NCBI RefSeq assembly: GCF_003144245.1
Contig: NW_020289981.1
Span: 87,096-151,095, forward strand
Reading direction: 5' to 3'
Source: Jaminaea rosea
Taxonomy: Eukaryota > Basidiomycota > Exobasidiomycetes > Microstromatales
Length of the DNA: 64,000 bases
Both the position numbers and the translations under genes were made by a program. Below are positions 56,207 through 64,000 of the stretch, in pieces. The notes below the pieces were generated by a model that did not search any database, had not been told where the DNA came from, and saw only the letters and a list, made by a program, of their open reading frames with translations. Numbering within the stretch: position 1 is the first letter of the stretch; the number at the start of each line of letters is the position of its first letter.

Positions 56207-57441
56207 TTCAAACGGTTTTGCTTCGTTCGGGACCTGTCGTACCTTTTGACACTCGGTCTACGGCACCTCCGTAGACGCGCCAGCCTCCCGCGGTCTTGCT
56301 GCGCATCCAGAGAGCCATCTCGCGCTAGGCCACGCTCAGCATGTGCAGAGTGGGGCCAGCGGAAGCCCCTGAAGCCGTCGAAGTGGTGCCCGATGCTGTG
56401 GCAAGCCGCCCACTCGAAGAGGAGAAGCAGAGGGGCTCCGTGAGCAGATCGGCATGCCCTTCTTCCACCACCTGGCATAGGCCCACCTCTCAATCATCTC
56501 GCACGGTTCTTCCGTTATTCTGATAGCCGATGCTTTTCTCTCGCATTCGCAATAGAGCTTCAATGGTATCTGAGTAGTGCTCGCAGTGGGATCCCTTGGA
56601 ATTACGATGTTCGCGCGGCGAGGCGGCATGACCGGCGTGCTGCACGGCCTTTGCAGATCTTCCCGACGGCGTGGGCCGCGGAAAAGCCGAAAGTGGAGGT
56701 CGGAACGGAAGCTAGCCGGGCGGGCACACGACATTGACGAGACTTGCCGTCTTTCTCAGACTCGATTGACATCACCCTCATCATAAGGGATCGTTTTGCT
56801 CATGTAAGACAGACAGATTTGCTCCCTCGTATTGAAACTCATGATTTCGCACAACCTACTCGATGTGGCACAGGGCGACGCCAGGAGGATCTGAGACCTT
56901 CTTGATGTCGTGCTGGGCGCCGAAGCTTGGATGATCATCGAGGCCGCCCGCGATCACCGAGGGAGTCTCGCGCCGAGCAGCTTGGACCGACGATCGCGAT
57001 TAGCCAGAGGCCGGGGTCGCTATCAACCGGTATCGCATCGTCTGGCCCGCTGCGTCTCAAATAGGCAGTAAGGTGGTGATGTGCGGTCTGGACCACGACT
57101 CGTCGTCGATTTGTGATGAGCCGATGTGTCTCACTCGTCGTCGACGAGCTACGAACAAGGGTAGCGGGGGAGTGAGACCGCATTGACCGTGGGAGGTTGC
57201 TGCTGCATGCGGGGGAGGGTTGGAGGTTTGAGACATAGACCATCGGTAGGTTGGCCGCCCGGCGAGACGCGGCGCGAAGCGTGGAGCGGCGGCCCGCGAC
57301 GGGCGGAGAGAAGAGCTCAGCGCATGCCCACCACGCTACCGCCGCCGAGTCGCAACCTTGAAATGCATGATAAATCTCGCGATTCGATGAGACTGGGCGG
57401 CAAGACTGGTTTGCAGGTTGAGTGATGCTTGTTTGCGCGCG

Positions 57442-57490
57442 AGCGCAACGATGAGCGCGACGATGAGGGCGACGATGAGCGCGACGATGA
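57442..57490. repeat. 12-bp tandem repeat, about four units
   Basis: The unit GCGCGACGATGA occurs about four times with one or two changes (GCGCAACGATGA, GGGCGACGATGA). On the minus strand one frame reads it as a Leu-Ile-Val-Ala repeat within a 61-codon ATG-started frame (57521-57336). Confidence 0.88.
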
Positions 57491-57840
57491 GGATGATGAT
57501 TGTCGTCCCTCGCCATGACATACAGCCCCGTTCTCCCCTCACTGCCGCCCATCTGGATGCGGATACACATGGTACGGCGTAGTATGTGGCTGTGATCGTG
57601 GTCGCCGGCGTCTGGGTTAGATCTCATCCCAGTGCTGCGTCCGTTGCTGCGTCGAAGTTCTTGGGCGGGTGGCGCACTCGGCGTGCCAATGAGCGTATGG
57701 CTCCGCCCCGAATCGCAGGCGAGTCTCGCACGCGAGCCTAGCCTTGGTCGAGCGAGCGTGCGTGCGAGCGAGAATCTCCAATCTCCGCCCGCCGTGCAAA
57801 CGGTGCATTCAATCCGTACCATCCATCGCTTCGCAGCCGT

Positions 57841-57881
57841 GACCATGACCATGACCATGTTCCACTGTTCCACTGTTCCAC
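57841..57881. repeat. Two adjacent short tandem repeats
   Basis: Three copies of GACCAT are followed at once by three copies of GTTCCACT (the last one imperfect). The site is noncoding as far as I can tell. Confidence 0.85.
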
Positions 57882-58395
57882 ATCTCGACAATCTCAGCTA
57901 GTCCGATGCAGCAGCAATGCGTGTCGATCGCACGCAACTCGATCGGGGACCACGGACTAGCACCCAGCTACTCACTCATCCTCCACTCAGCCTCGCGTCG
58001 CCCTGCCCCAGGACGTCGGAGCTTGGGGGGGACCGCTTCTACGCCCCCGCCCAGCCGTAGAAGCTCTTCAACCTAATTCGATGGTCAATTCTCCTTTGCG
58101 AAACCACATGCTAAGCTCTTGTCTCGTCGCGCGCTGAGCTGCGTAGGCTTCGCACATCGTTGGCGCAGCGGGTTCGAGACAGGCCCAGGAAATGCTGATG
58201 TGACGCATTGGGGTCCCGCCAGGCAGCGATTGATGTGAGATGGGGACGATGAGGTCCTTGGGATGCTGGTTGGCTCTTGTCCTTTTCACCGCCATCGCCG
58301 TCGCTACCATCTTGAGCTCCTAGCCACCACCCATCACACTCGTCGCCGTAGTCGCACAGTCCCCTGCGTTGAACCTCTCCTCGCCAGACGTCCTC

Positions 58396-58440
58396 GTAAG
58401 TACACCTAAAGCCCTTGCACTGACACCTTTCCCCACGCAG
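58396..58440 (+). other. Probable 5' UTR intron
   Basis: A consensus GTAAGT donor at 58396, a CACTGAC branch site and a pyrimidine-rich CCCCACGCAG acceptor define a 45-nt intron. It ends 25 bases before the start codon of the repeat protein. No ATG is needed upstream, so the intron is most likely in the leader. Confidence 0.65.
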
Positions 58441-58465
58441 TTGGTCCCCACCTTCGTCGCCCGGC

Positions 58466-61400
58466 ATGGTCTTGTTGGGCCGTGCCCTGCTTCCTCTTCT
58501 CCTCGTCTCGGCTACCCTGGCCGAGGCAAACATCTTCAATGATGCCGCCAACAAGGCTCGAGACGTTCTCGCCAAGCGTCTCTTGACCGTCGGCCTTGGG
58601 GGAGCCACAATCGCCATCGGAGGCAACGGCTCCACCCCCACTACTACCACCACCTCCTCCTCCTCCTCCTCCTCCCGCTCTACCACGTCTGCAGCTACCT
58701 CCACGTCCAAGACGGCTACCACCAGCTCCAGCACGTCTAGCCCATCGAGTACGGCCTCGACGTCCGCGGCCACCAGCTCATCCACTCCTCAAGTCAGTCT
58801 CCCCCTCCCGACCGTCAGCGCAAGCCTGGATCTCGCTCTGTCCCTCTCGCGCGCCTCGGTTTCGTCGGCGAGTGTAGCAGCCGCCTCTCAGGCCTCAGTC
58901 CAAGCTGCTCTCTCTCTCAGCCTCGCCTCGGTGTCATCAGCGAGTGCGGCGGCCGCCGCACAAGTATCCGCCCAGGCTGCCCTCTCTCTCAGCCTCGCCT
59001 CCGTATCATCGGCGAGCGTAGCAGCCGCTTCTCAGGCATCCGTCCAAGCTGCCCTCTCTCTCAGCCTTGCCTCGGTGTCATCGGCGAGTGTGGCGGCAGC
59101 CTCACAGGCATCGGTCCAGGCCGCCAGCCTCGCGAGCGTGGCAAGTCTTCAGAGTGTCGCCTCCCTCTCTTCGGTCCAAGCCGCCAGTCTTGCCTCGGCC
59201 CAAGCTGCTAGTCTCGCCTCGGTCCAAGCTGCCAGTCTCGCGTCCGTATCAGCGGCATCCGTGGCAGCCTCTCAGGCGTCCGTGCAGGCTGCGAGCCTAG
59301 CATCTGTCTCGTCACTGTCAGCAGCAAGTGTAGCCGCAGCACAGGCTTCAGCAGCGAGCGTATCCGCCTACCAGGCAAGCCTGCAAGCCGCGTCCATCTC
59401 CTCGGTACAGGCAGCGAGCTTGGCATCGGTCGCATCTGCTTCTCTGGCGTCGGTGCAATCCGCTAGTCTCGCGTCCGTGGCGGCGTCACAGGCATCGGTC
59501 CAAGCTGCCAGCCTCGCGTCCGTCCAATCCGCATCTCTGGCCAGCGTAGCGGCAGCTCAGGCATCGGCTTCCAGCCTCTCAGTCTACCAGGCAAGCGTTT
59601 CCGCAGCTTCAGTCGCCTCAGCACAGGCTGCCAGCCTTGCGTCTGTAGCGAGCGTATCGGCGTACCAGGCCAGTCTTCAAGCCGCGTCGATTGCGTCCGT
59701 TCAGGCTGCCAGCGTCGCGTCCGTCGCCTCAGCCAGCCTCGCATCGGTGGCCTCGGTCAGCTTGGCGAGCGTAGCCGCCTCCCAGGCCTCGGTGGCGAGC
59801 GTGGCAGCTTATCAGGCCAGTCTGTCGGCCGCCTCCGTCTCTTCAGCCGCAGCAGCAAGCCAGGCCTCGGTTGCAAGCGTTTCTGCCTACCAAGCCAGCG
59901 TACAAGCTGCCTCAATCGCCTCTGTTCAAGCAGCCTCCCTCGCCTCCGTTCAAGCGGCGAGTTTGGCCTCCCTCGCATCGCAGAGCATGGCATCCGTGGC
60001 GTCGGTATCTCTCGCAAGTGTAGCCGCAGCTCAAGCCTCAGCTGCCAGCGTCTCGGCATACCAAGCTTCCATCGCTAGCGTGGCAAGCGAACGAGCAGCC
60101 TCCCTCGCCTCCGTTCAAGCAGCCTCTCTCGCCTCCGTCCAAGCAGCGTCCCTCGCAAGTGTAGCGGCAGCTCAAGCCTCAGCTGCCAGCCTCTCGGCGT
60201 ACCAAGCCTCCGTCGCTAGCGTGGCGAGCGAGCAAGCGGCGTCCGTCTCCAGGGCGAGCGTGGCAAGCGAGCAAGCAGCGTCCATCTCTCGGGCAAGCGT
60301 CTTAGCATACCAGGCATCACTAGCGTCAGTCGCGCAGGCCAGCGCAGCCAGCGTGGCTAGCGTTCAAAGTGTGCAGAGCGTGCAAGCCTCGTTGAGCGCG
60401 GCCAGCGTGGCTAGCGTTCAGAGTGTGCAGAGCGTGCAAGCCTCATTGAGCGCCGCATCTGTAGCGAGTGTACAGGCCTCGTTGAGCGCACAAGCCTCAT
60501 TGAGCGCCGCCTCCGTAGCGAGCGTGCAGAGCGTCCTGAGCGTGGCAAGCGCACAAGCTTCAATCAGCGCAGCCTCTTTGGCGAGCGCCCAGGCATCGAT
60601 GAGCGCCGCCTCTGCAGCTAGCCTACAAGCATCCCTCAGCGCTGCCTCTGTGAGCGCGGCCTCAGTAGCGAGCGTTCAGAGTGCTCTCAGCGCGGCGAGT
60701 GCGCAAGCCGCCCAGAGTGCCGCATCAGTGGCGAGCGTGCAATCCGTTTTGAGCGTGCAGAGCGTGCAAGCGGCTATCAGCGCGGCGAGCGTGCAGTCCG
60801 CCCTAGCCGCTCAAGCATCGAGTCTCAGCGTGGCGAGCGTGCACTCTGCTCTCGCTGCCCAAGCCTCGAGTCTCAGCTTGGCGAGCGTGCAATCGGCCCT
60901 AGCCGCCCAAGCCTCAAGTCTCAGCGTGGCGAGCGTGGCGAGCGTGGCTAGCGAGGCGAGCGTCGCGAGCGTGCAATCGGCCCTCGCCGCCCAAGCCTCG
61001 AGTCTCAGCGAGGCAAACGCTCGCGCCCAGTCTGCGCTTGCAGCTGAAGCCTCACGCGCTTCAATCTCATCTGCCTCGGTTGCAGCAGCAGCGGCATCCT
61101 CACTCTCGGTCCTCTCGGCGCAACAACAAGCAGCAGCTTCGAGTGCAGCACAGGCAGCAGCATCTGCAGCATCTCTGGCCAGCATCGCGTCGGTCTCATC
61201 TCAATCGGCAGCTGCAGCATCCTCAGCAGCTCTCGTCGCCGCCTCCTTGTCATCACAGGCGCAACTTTCCAGCCTCGCCGCACAGGCGCAAGCACTCAGC
61301 CTCTCTTCGGTTTCGGCGCTCGCCGCTTCTCAGGCCTCTGCCGCAGCTGCTGCTGCCGCCGCCGCGTCGAGTTCCGTGGCTAAGCCACTGACTTCGTTGG

Positions 61401-64000
61401 GCAACGTTGCGCCGACGACCGTCCTTCCCTCCGCCGCCTCGACGCCTACCGCAGCGAGCGTTGTGCAGACCAGCAGCGCCTTGCCCACCTCGGCGTCGAC
61501 CACGGTGACCAAGGTCTGCAAGTCGCTGCTCGGTGTGGTGGTTGATTGCAACTCGATTCTCGCCATGACGACGCAGTACATCACGTCCACCATCCACGCG
61601 GGCGCCACGGCCTCCGTCGCCCTCAGCAACAGCGGTCTTTCGGCCTCGGTAGCAGCTCCAGGCAGCAACACTGCTTCACTCTCGGTAGGCTTGAACACCG
61701 CCATCCCTTCCAGCCTCAACGTCGCGCCCTCGGTCACGATTGGCACGAACAGCCAGAGTGCGGCGAATGTAGGCGCTACCCTCATTCCCGGAAGCAGCAG
61801 CGGGTCGCCTCTGGTCGGAGGCTCCGTTGTCGTAGCCACCACTGCGGCCGGTGTCAGTCTCGGTCTGGGAGTCGCGGACATCTGCCTCGACCTCAACGGT
61901 GCGGTCAGCTGCGGCGGCACTCGTTCTGGCTCGTCATCTGCGGTCCAGACAGTCTCCGCCCCTGCACTGAGCTCGATTCTCAGCTCCGTGGCTGCCTCCA
62001 CCCCCACCTTGACCCGGGACGTCACCATCACGCAGAGCTCTGGCAACCCGATTACGATCCCGTCGGGCATCGTCAACTCGCTTCTGAGTGCTCAGACCAA
62101 TACGGCGCAGCCTACCGTGTCCGTGCCCCTCGGCAGCACCACTGTCGTCCTCTCGCAGGCAGCACCAACGACGCAAGCCGTTACACTCCCCGTCTCACTC
62201 CTCTCGAGCGCTTTGAGTGCCCTTCCCACCTCGGCATCGGTCATTAGCCTCACTCAGCCAGCGATCAGCGCCACGATCCCGGCAAGTGCCCTCGCCAACG
62301 GTCTCAGCTCGGCCCTCGCTGCTGGACAGTCGATCGTCTCCCTCCCCGGCACGAGCGCAGTCCCAGTGTCCCTGGCTTCGAGCGCCCTTCAGGCTGCTCA
62401 GTCGGGGGCATCGGTAGTCACGCTCACTCAGCCCGAGGTGACCATGACATTGCCTGCGTCGCAGCTGGCTAGCCTTCTCCAACCGAGCGCATCGGCGTCG
62501 ATCTCAGTGGCAGGTCCGAGTGTCAGCATTGGCGTCAGTGGAACAACGGTCGGCCTCCCCATCTCTCAACTGAGCAGCGTGCTTGGCAACCTCGGCACCA
62601 GCGCATCAGCAATCATCGGCTCTGGCGCTACTCAACTCACAGTGGCTGCTTCTCAATGGAGCCAGGCCCTTGGGTCGACGCCGCTCGCGAGCGCGCCTGC
62701 CGTCACCCTCACCGGCATTGCAGGCAACGAGTTCACTGCGGGAGTGTCGCAGATCCAGTCGATCCTCTCTGACCTCCCGACCACGGCCAGCTTCGTTGTC
62801 ATCCCAAGCGGCACACAGGCTGCTACGGTTCCGGTCGCTCAGCTTTCGTCCATCCTCAGCCAAGCACAGCCAACCTCGACGGGTCTCGTTGCCAGCTTGG
62901 GCAACGTCATCTCGCAGCTCTCGTCAGCATTCCTTGGCACGTCCTCGGCGGCTCTGCCCACCTCCACCGCGCCCGCTGCAATCTCGTCTTTGGCTTCCTC
63001 TCTCGCCGGCAACGGAGGCGGAATCCTGGCCTCGCAGGTTGCCGACGCTCTGAGCTCGATTGCGGCCCTCCCTACCTCGTCCGGAGTACAGCAGCTCTCC
63101 TCTCTGGCAGCCTCTCTCGCAAGCAACACTCAATTGCCCAGCCAGAGCGTCGCTAGCCTCATCAGTGCCATCCAATCGGCTGCCCCTCAGCCCACCGCGG
63201 CACTTCCAACGAGCCTGGTCTCTGAGGTACAGAGCATCCTTTCGAGCGCAGCGGCACAGCCGCAGCCCTCTGCGCCTCTCGGGCAGCTGTCAAGCCTGCT
63301 CTCCAACGCAGCCGGGTCACTCCCAACCGCGTCGGCAGCACAACTGTCTAGCCTTCTTTCTAATGCCGCCGAGCCCACAGGAACTGCAGCCCTTTCGCAG
63401 CTTCAGAGCATCTTCTCCAGCGCTGCTGCTGCTCAGCCGCTCCCGACCAGTGCAGCTGCCATTTCGCAGCTTTCGTCGCTAGTCGCGTCAATCGCCTCTG
63501 AGAGTGGACTCCCTAACGGAGCGGCCTCTAGCTTCATCGCGGCTTTGTCGAGTGCTATTCCTGCCAGTCCCTCAGTGACTGCGCTTCCGGAAGCCCAGCT
63601 CTCGTCGCTGGTTCAGTCTCTCTTCCCGTCCAACTCGGCTGCCGCTTCGAGCTTGGTGGATCTCCTCACGAGCGCACTGCCCGCCGTGCCGACCACGGCC
63701 CCTGCGGCTCAGCTTTCCTCGCTGCTGGAGTCCATCTTGCCCTCGAACTCGGCCGCAGCATCGAGTCTTGTGGACCTCCTGACCAGTGCTCTGCCCGCCA
63801 CTCCTACGGCGGCTGCACCTGTGATCCCCACCGCCCAGCTTTCCTCGCTCGTGGAGTCAATCTTCCCCTCGAACTCGGTCGCGGCGTCGAGTTTGATCGA
63901 TGCCCTCACGAGTGCTCTGCCCGCAGCGCCAACGTCTGTGCCTCAGGAAGCTCAGCAGCAACTCTCTTCCATCGCGGCATCAATCTTCCCCTCGAACTCG
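58466..64000 (+). CDS. Giant secreted Ala/Ser-rich octad-repeat protein (3' end outside window)
   Basis: The frame is open for 1845 codons from the ATG at 58466 to the window end, with no visible intron. Residues 1-20 form a signal peptide (MVLLGRALLPLLLVSATLAE). A mature N-terminus with KR dibasic site (DVLAKRLLTVGLGG) and a Ser/Thr-rich linker follow. From about residue 125 to 975 the protein is almost only Ala, Ser, Val, Leu and Gln, built on an eight-residue theme (QAASLASV) with Tyr-containing variants (SAYQASLQ) and longer units of 16 and 18 residues. From about residue 980 it becomes Ser/Thr/Pro-rich with four Cys (KVCKSLLGVVVDC, DICLDLNGAVSC). Later come AQLSSL-type repeats of about 40 residues. 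This suggests a cell-wall or surface protein. No catalytic domain is seen; the C-terminus, and any GPI signal, are outside the window. Confidence 0.85.
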   Translation, partial: MVLLGRALLPLLLVSATLAEANIFNDAANKARDVLAKRLLTVGLGGATIAIGGNGSTPTTTTTSSSSSSSRSTTSAATSTSKTATTSSSTSSPSSTASTSAATSSSTPQVSLPLPTVSASLDLALSLSRASVSSASVAAASQASVQAALSLSLASVSSASAAAAAQVSAQAALSLSLASVSSASVAAASQASVQAALSLSLASVSSASVAAASQASVQAASLASVASLQSVASLSSVQAASLASAQAASLASVQAASLASVSAASVAASQASVQAASLASVSSLSAASVAAAQASAASVSAYQASLQAASISSVQAASLASVASASLASVQSASLASVAASQASVQAASLASVQSASLASVAAAQASASSLSVYQASVSAASVASAQAASLASVASVSAYQASLQAASIASVQAASVASVASASLASVASVSLASVAASQASVASVAAYQASLSAASVSSAAAASQASVASVSAYQASVQAASIASVQAASLASVQAASLASLASQSMASVASVSLASVAAAQASAASVSAYQASIASVASERAASLASVQAASLASVQAASLASVAAAQASAASLSAYQASVASVASEQAASVSRASVASEQAASISRASVLAYQASLASVAQASAASVASVQSVQSVQASLSAASVASVQSVQSVQASLSAASVASVQASLSAQASLSAASVASVQSVLSVASAQASISAASLASAQASMSAASAASLQASLSAASVSAASVASVQSALSAASAQAAQSAASVASVQSVLSVQSVQAAISAASVQSALAAQASSLSVASVHSALAAQASSLSLASVQSALAAQASSLSVASVASVASEASVASVQSALAAQASSLSEANARAQSALAAEASRASISSASVAAAAASSLSVLSAQQQAAASSAAQAAASAASLASIASVSSQSAAAASSAALVAASLSSQAQLSSLAAQAQALSLSSVSALAASQASAAAAAAAAASSSVAKPLTSLGNVAPTTVLPSAASTPTAASVVQTSSALPTSASTTVTKVCKSLLGVVVDCNSILAMTTQYITSTIHAGATASVALSNSGLSASVAAPGSNTASLSVGLNTAIPSSLNVAPSVTIGTNSQSAANVGATLIPGSSSGSPLVGGSVVVATTAAGVSLGLGVADICLDLNGAVSCGGTRSGSSSAVQTVSAPALSSILSSVAASTPTLTRDVTITQSSGNPITIPSGIVNSLLSAQTNTAQPTVSVPLGSTTVVLSQAAPTTQAVTLPVSLLSSALSALPTSASVISLTQPAISATIPASALANGLSSALAAGQSIVSLPGTSAVPVSLASSALQAAQSGASVVTLTQPEVTMTLPASQLASLLQPSASASISVAGPSVSIGVSGTTVGLPISQLSSVLGNLGTSASAIIGSGATQLTVAASQWSQALGSTPLASAPAVTLTGIAGNEFTAGVSQIQSILSDLPTTASFVVIPSGTQAATVPVAQLSSILSQAQPTSTGLVASLGNVISQLSSAFLGTSSAALPTSTAPAAISSLASSLAGNGGGILASQVADALSSIAALPTSSGVQQLSSLAASLASNTQLPSQSVASLISAIQSAAPQPTAALPTSLVSEVQSILSSAAAQPQPSAPLGQLSSLLSNAAGSLPTASAAQLSSLLSNAAEPTGTAALSQLQSIFSSAAAAQPLPTSAAAISQLSSLVASIASESGLPNGAASSFIAALSSAIPASPSVTALPEAQLSSLVQSLFPSNSAAASSLVDLLTSALPAVPTTAPAAQLSSLLESILPSNSAAASSLVDLLTSALPATPTAAAPVIPTAQLSSLVESIFPSNSVAASSLIDALTSALPAAPTSVPQEAQQQLSSIAASIFPSNS
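60344..60451. repeat. 54-bp tandem repeat, two near-identical units
   Basis: Two units in the repeat-protein gene each encode an 18-residue unit (AASVASVQSVQSVQASLS) and differ at only a few bases. Shortened variants follow downstream. Confidence 0.88.
60791..61018. repeat. 48-bp coding repeat, four units
   Basis: Four copies of a 16-residue unit (VQSALAAQASSLSVAS with H or L variants) occur. Copies 3 and 4 are separated by extra ASV triplets (GTGGCGAGC repeats at about 60927-60980). Confidence 0.88.
63590..64000. repeat. Long coding repeat of about 38-42 codons, at least three units plus a partial
   Basis: The unit reads AQLSSL(V/L)(Q/E)S(I/L)(F/L)PSNS, then AASSL, D and LTSALPA, followed by a variable Pro/Thr-rich spacer. 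It recurs at about 63597, 63709 and 63835, and a partial copy runs into the window end. High nucleotide identity suggests recent expansion. Confidence 0.85.

Larger units (their letters stand above)
56207..58395. other. Gene-poor region upstream of the repeat protein
   Basis: There is no convincing protein gene here. A 318-residue minus-strand frame (57891-56935) is Arg/Ser/His-rich, contains short tandem repeats, and looks like a chance frame in GC-rich DNA. The region holds two repeat clusters (annotated) and, near 58200-58395, the probable promoter and leader of the giant repeat protein. Confidence 0.45.

Noticed and set aside
56935-57891. A 318-codon open frame on the minus strand
   Set aside because: It is Arg/Ser/His-rich, runs through two noncoding-looking tandem repeats, and has no domain, signal peptide or homologue I recognise. 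Long chance frames are common in DNA this GC-rich.
58140-58200. GGTTCGAGAC near 58173, like a tRNA T loop
   Set aside because: The flanking bases do not form a five-pair T stem, and no acceptor or anticodon stem can be drawn.
61330-62076. A 248-codon minus-strand frame inside the giant repeat gene
   Set aside because: The opposite strand carries an 1845-codon uninterrupted frame with a signal peptide. The minus frame mirrors its Ser/Thr/Ala codons.

Overview
This 64 kb window is nuclear DNA from a filamentous or yeast-like basidiomycete. Every clear gene is a fungal eukaryotic gene. Most are split by short introns (45 to 90 nt) with GTGAGT-type donors, a CTGAC-like branch site and a pyrimidine-plus-CAG acceptor. 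The sequence is GC-rich and genes sit 0.2 to 1 kb apart on both strands. Protein similarities as I remember them, a BLUF photoreceptor and the intron style point towards Ustilaginomycotina, but that placement is inference. There are no operons, prophages, insertion sequences or CRISPR arrays. Exon coordinates were worked out by hand from splice signals and reading-frame continuity.

Layout. 1-3 kb: the 3' end of a GH28 pectinase, a small predicted secreted protein (minus strand) and a histidine phosphatase. 3-11.6 kb: coatomer beta' (SEC27, minus), the nucleolar factor EBP2, the autophagy E2 ATG3 (minus), a Tudor splicing factor of the SPF30 type, and a BLUF blue-light sensor (minus). 12.7-22.6 kb: a long GH47 mannosidase, the E2 UBC1, uracil-DNA glycosylase (minus), Rab GDI, and a nuclear-type BCP/Dot5 peroxiredoxin (minus) whose middle intron holds a 45-nt assembly gap. 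23-33 kb: a full-length Dicer-like protein, the cohesin kleisin RAD21 and a uridine kinase with a UPRT-like domain. 33-43.6 kb: a DUF2985 membrane protein, a coiled-coil protein of unknown role, dolichol kinase SEC59 (minus), a serine racemase/threonine dehydratase-like enzyme and a doubtful small ORF. 45-52 kb: a Zn2Cys6 transcription factor (minus), an F-box/WD40 protein, and an unrecognised protein with two copies of a tryptophan-rich domain (minus), followed by a frame-broken continuation. 52-58.5 kb: a gene-poor stretch holding an intron-containing tRNA-Gly(CCC) and several short tandem repeats. 58.5-64 kb: the start of a giant secreted Ala/Ser-rich repeat protein that runs off the window.

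The genes are mostly core housekeeping: secretion and glycosylation (SEC27, GDI1, SEC59, GH47), ubiquitin and autophagy (UBC1, ATG3, F-box), genome maintenance (UNG1, RAD21) and RNA (EBP2, SPF30-like, Dicer). They are not a functional cluster. The lineage-specific material lies at the two ends and around 50 to 58 kb. The most unusual items are the Ala/Ser octad-repeat protein, the duplicated W-rich domain protein with its broken 3' half, the BLUF protein, and the small secreted protein beside the pectinase.
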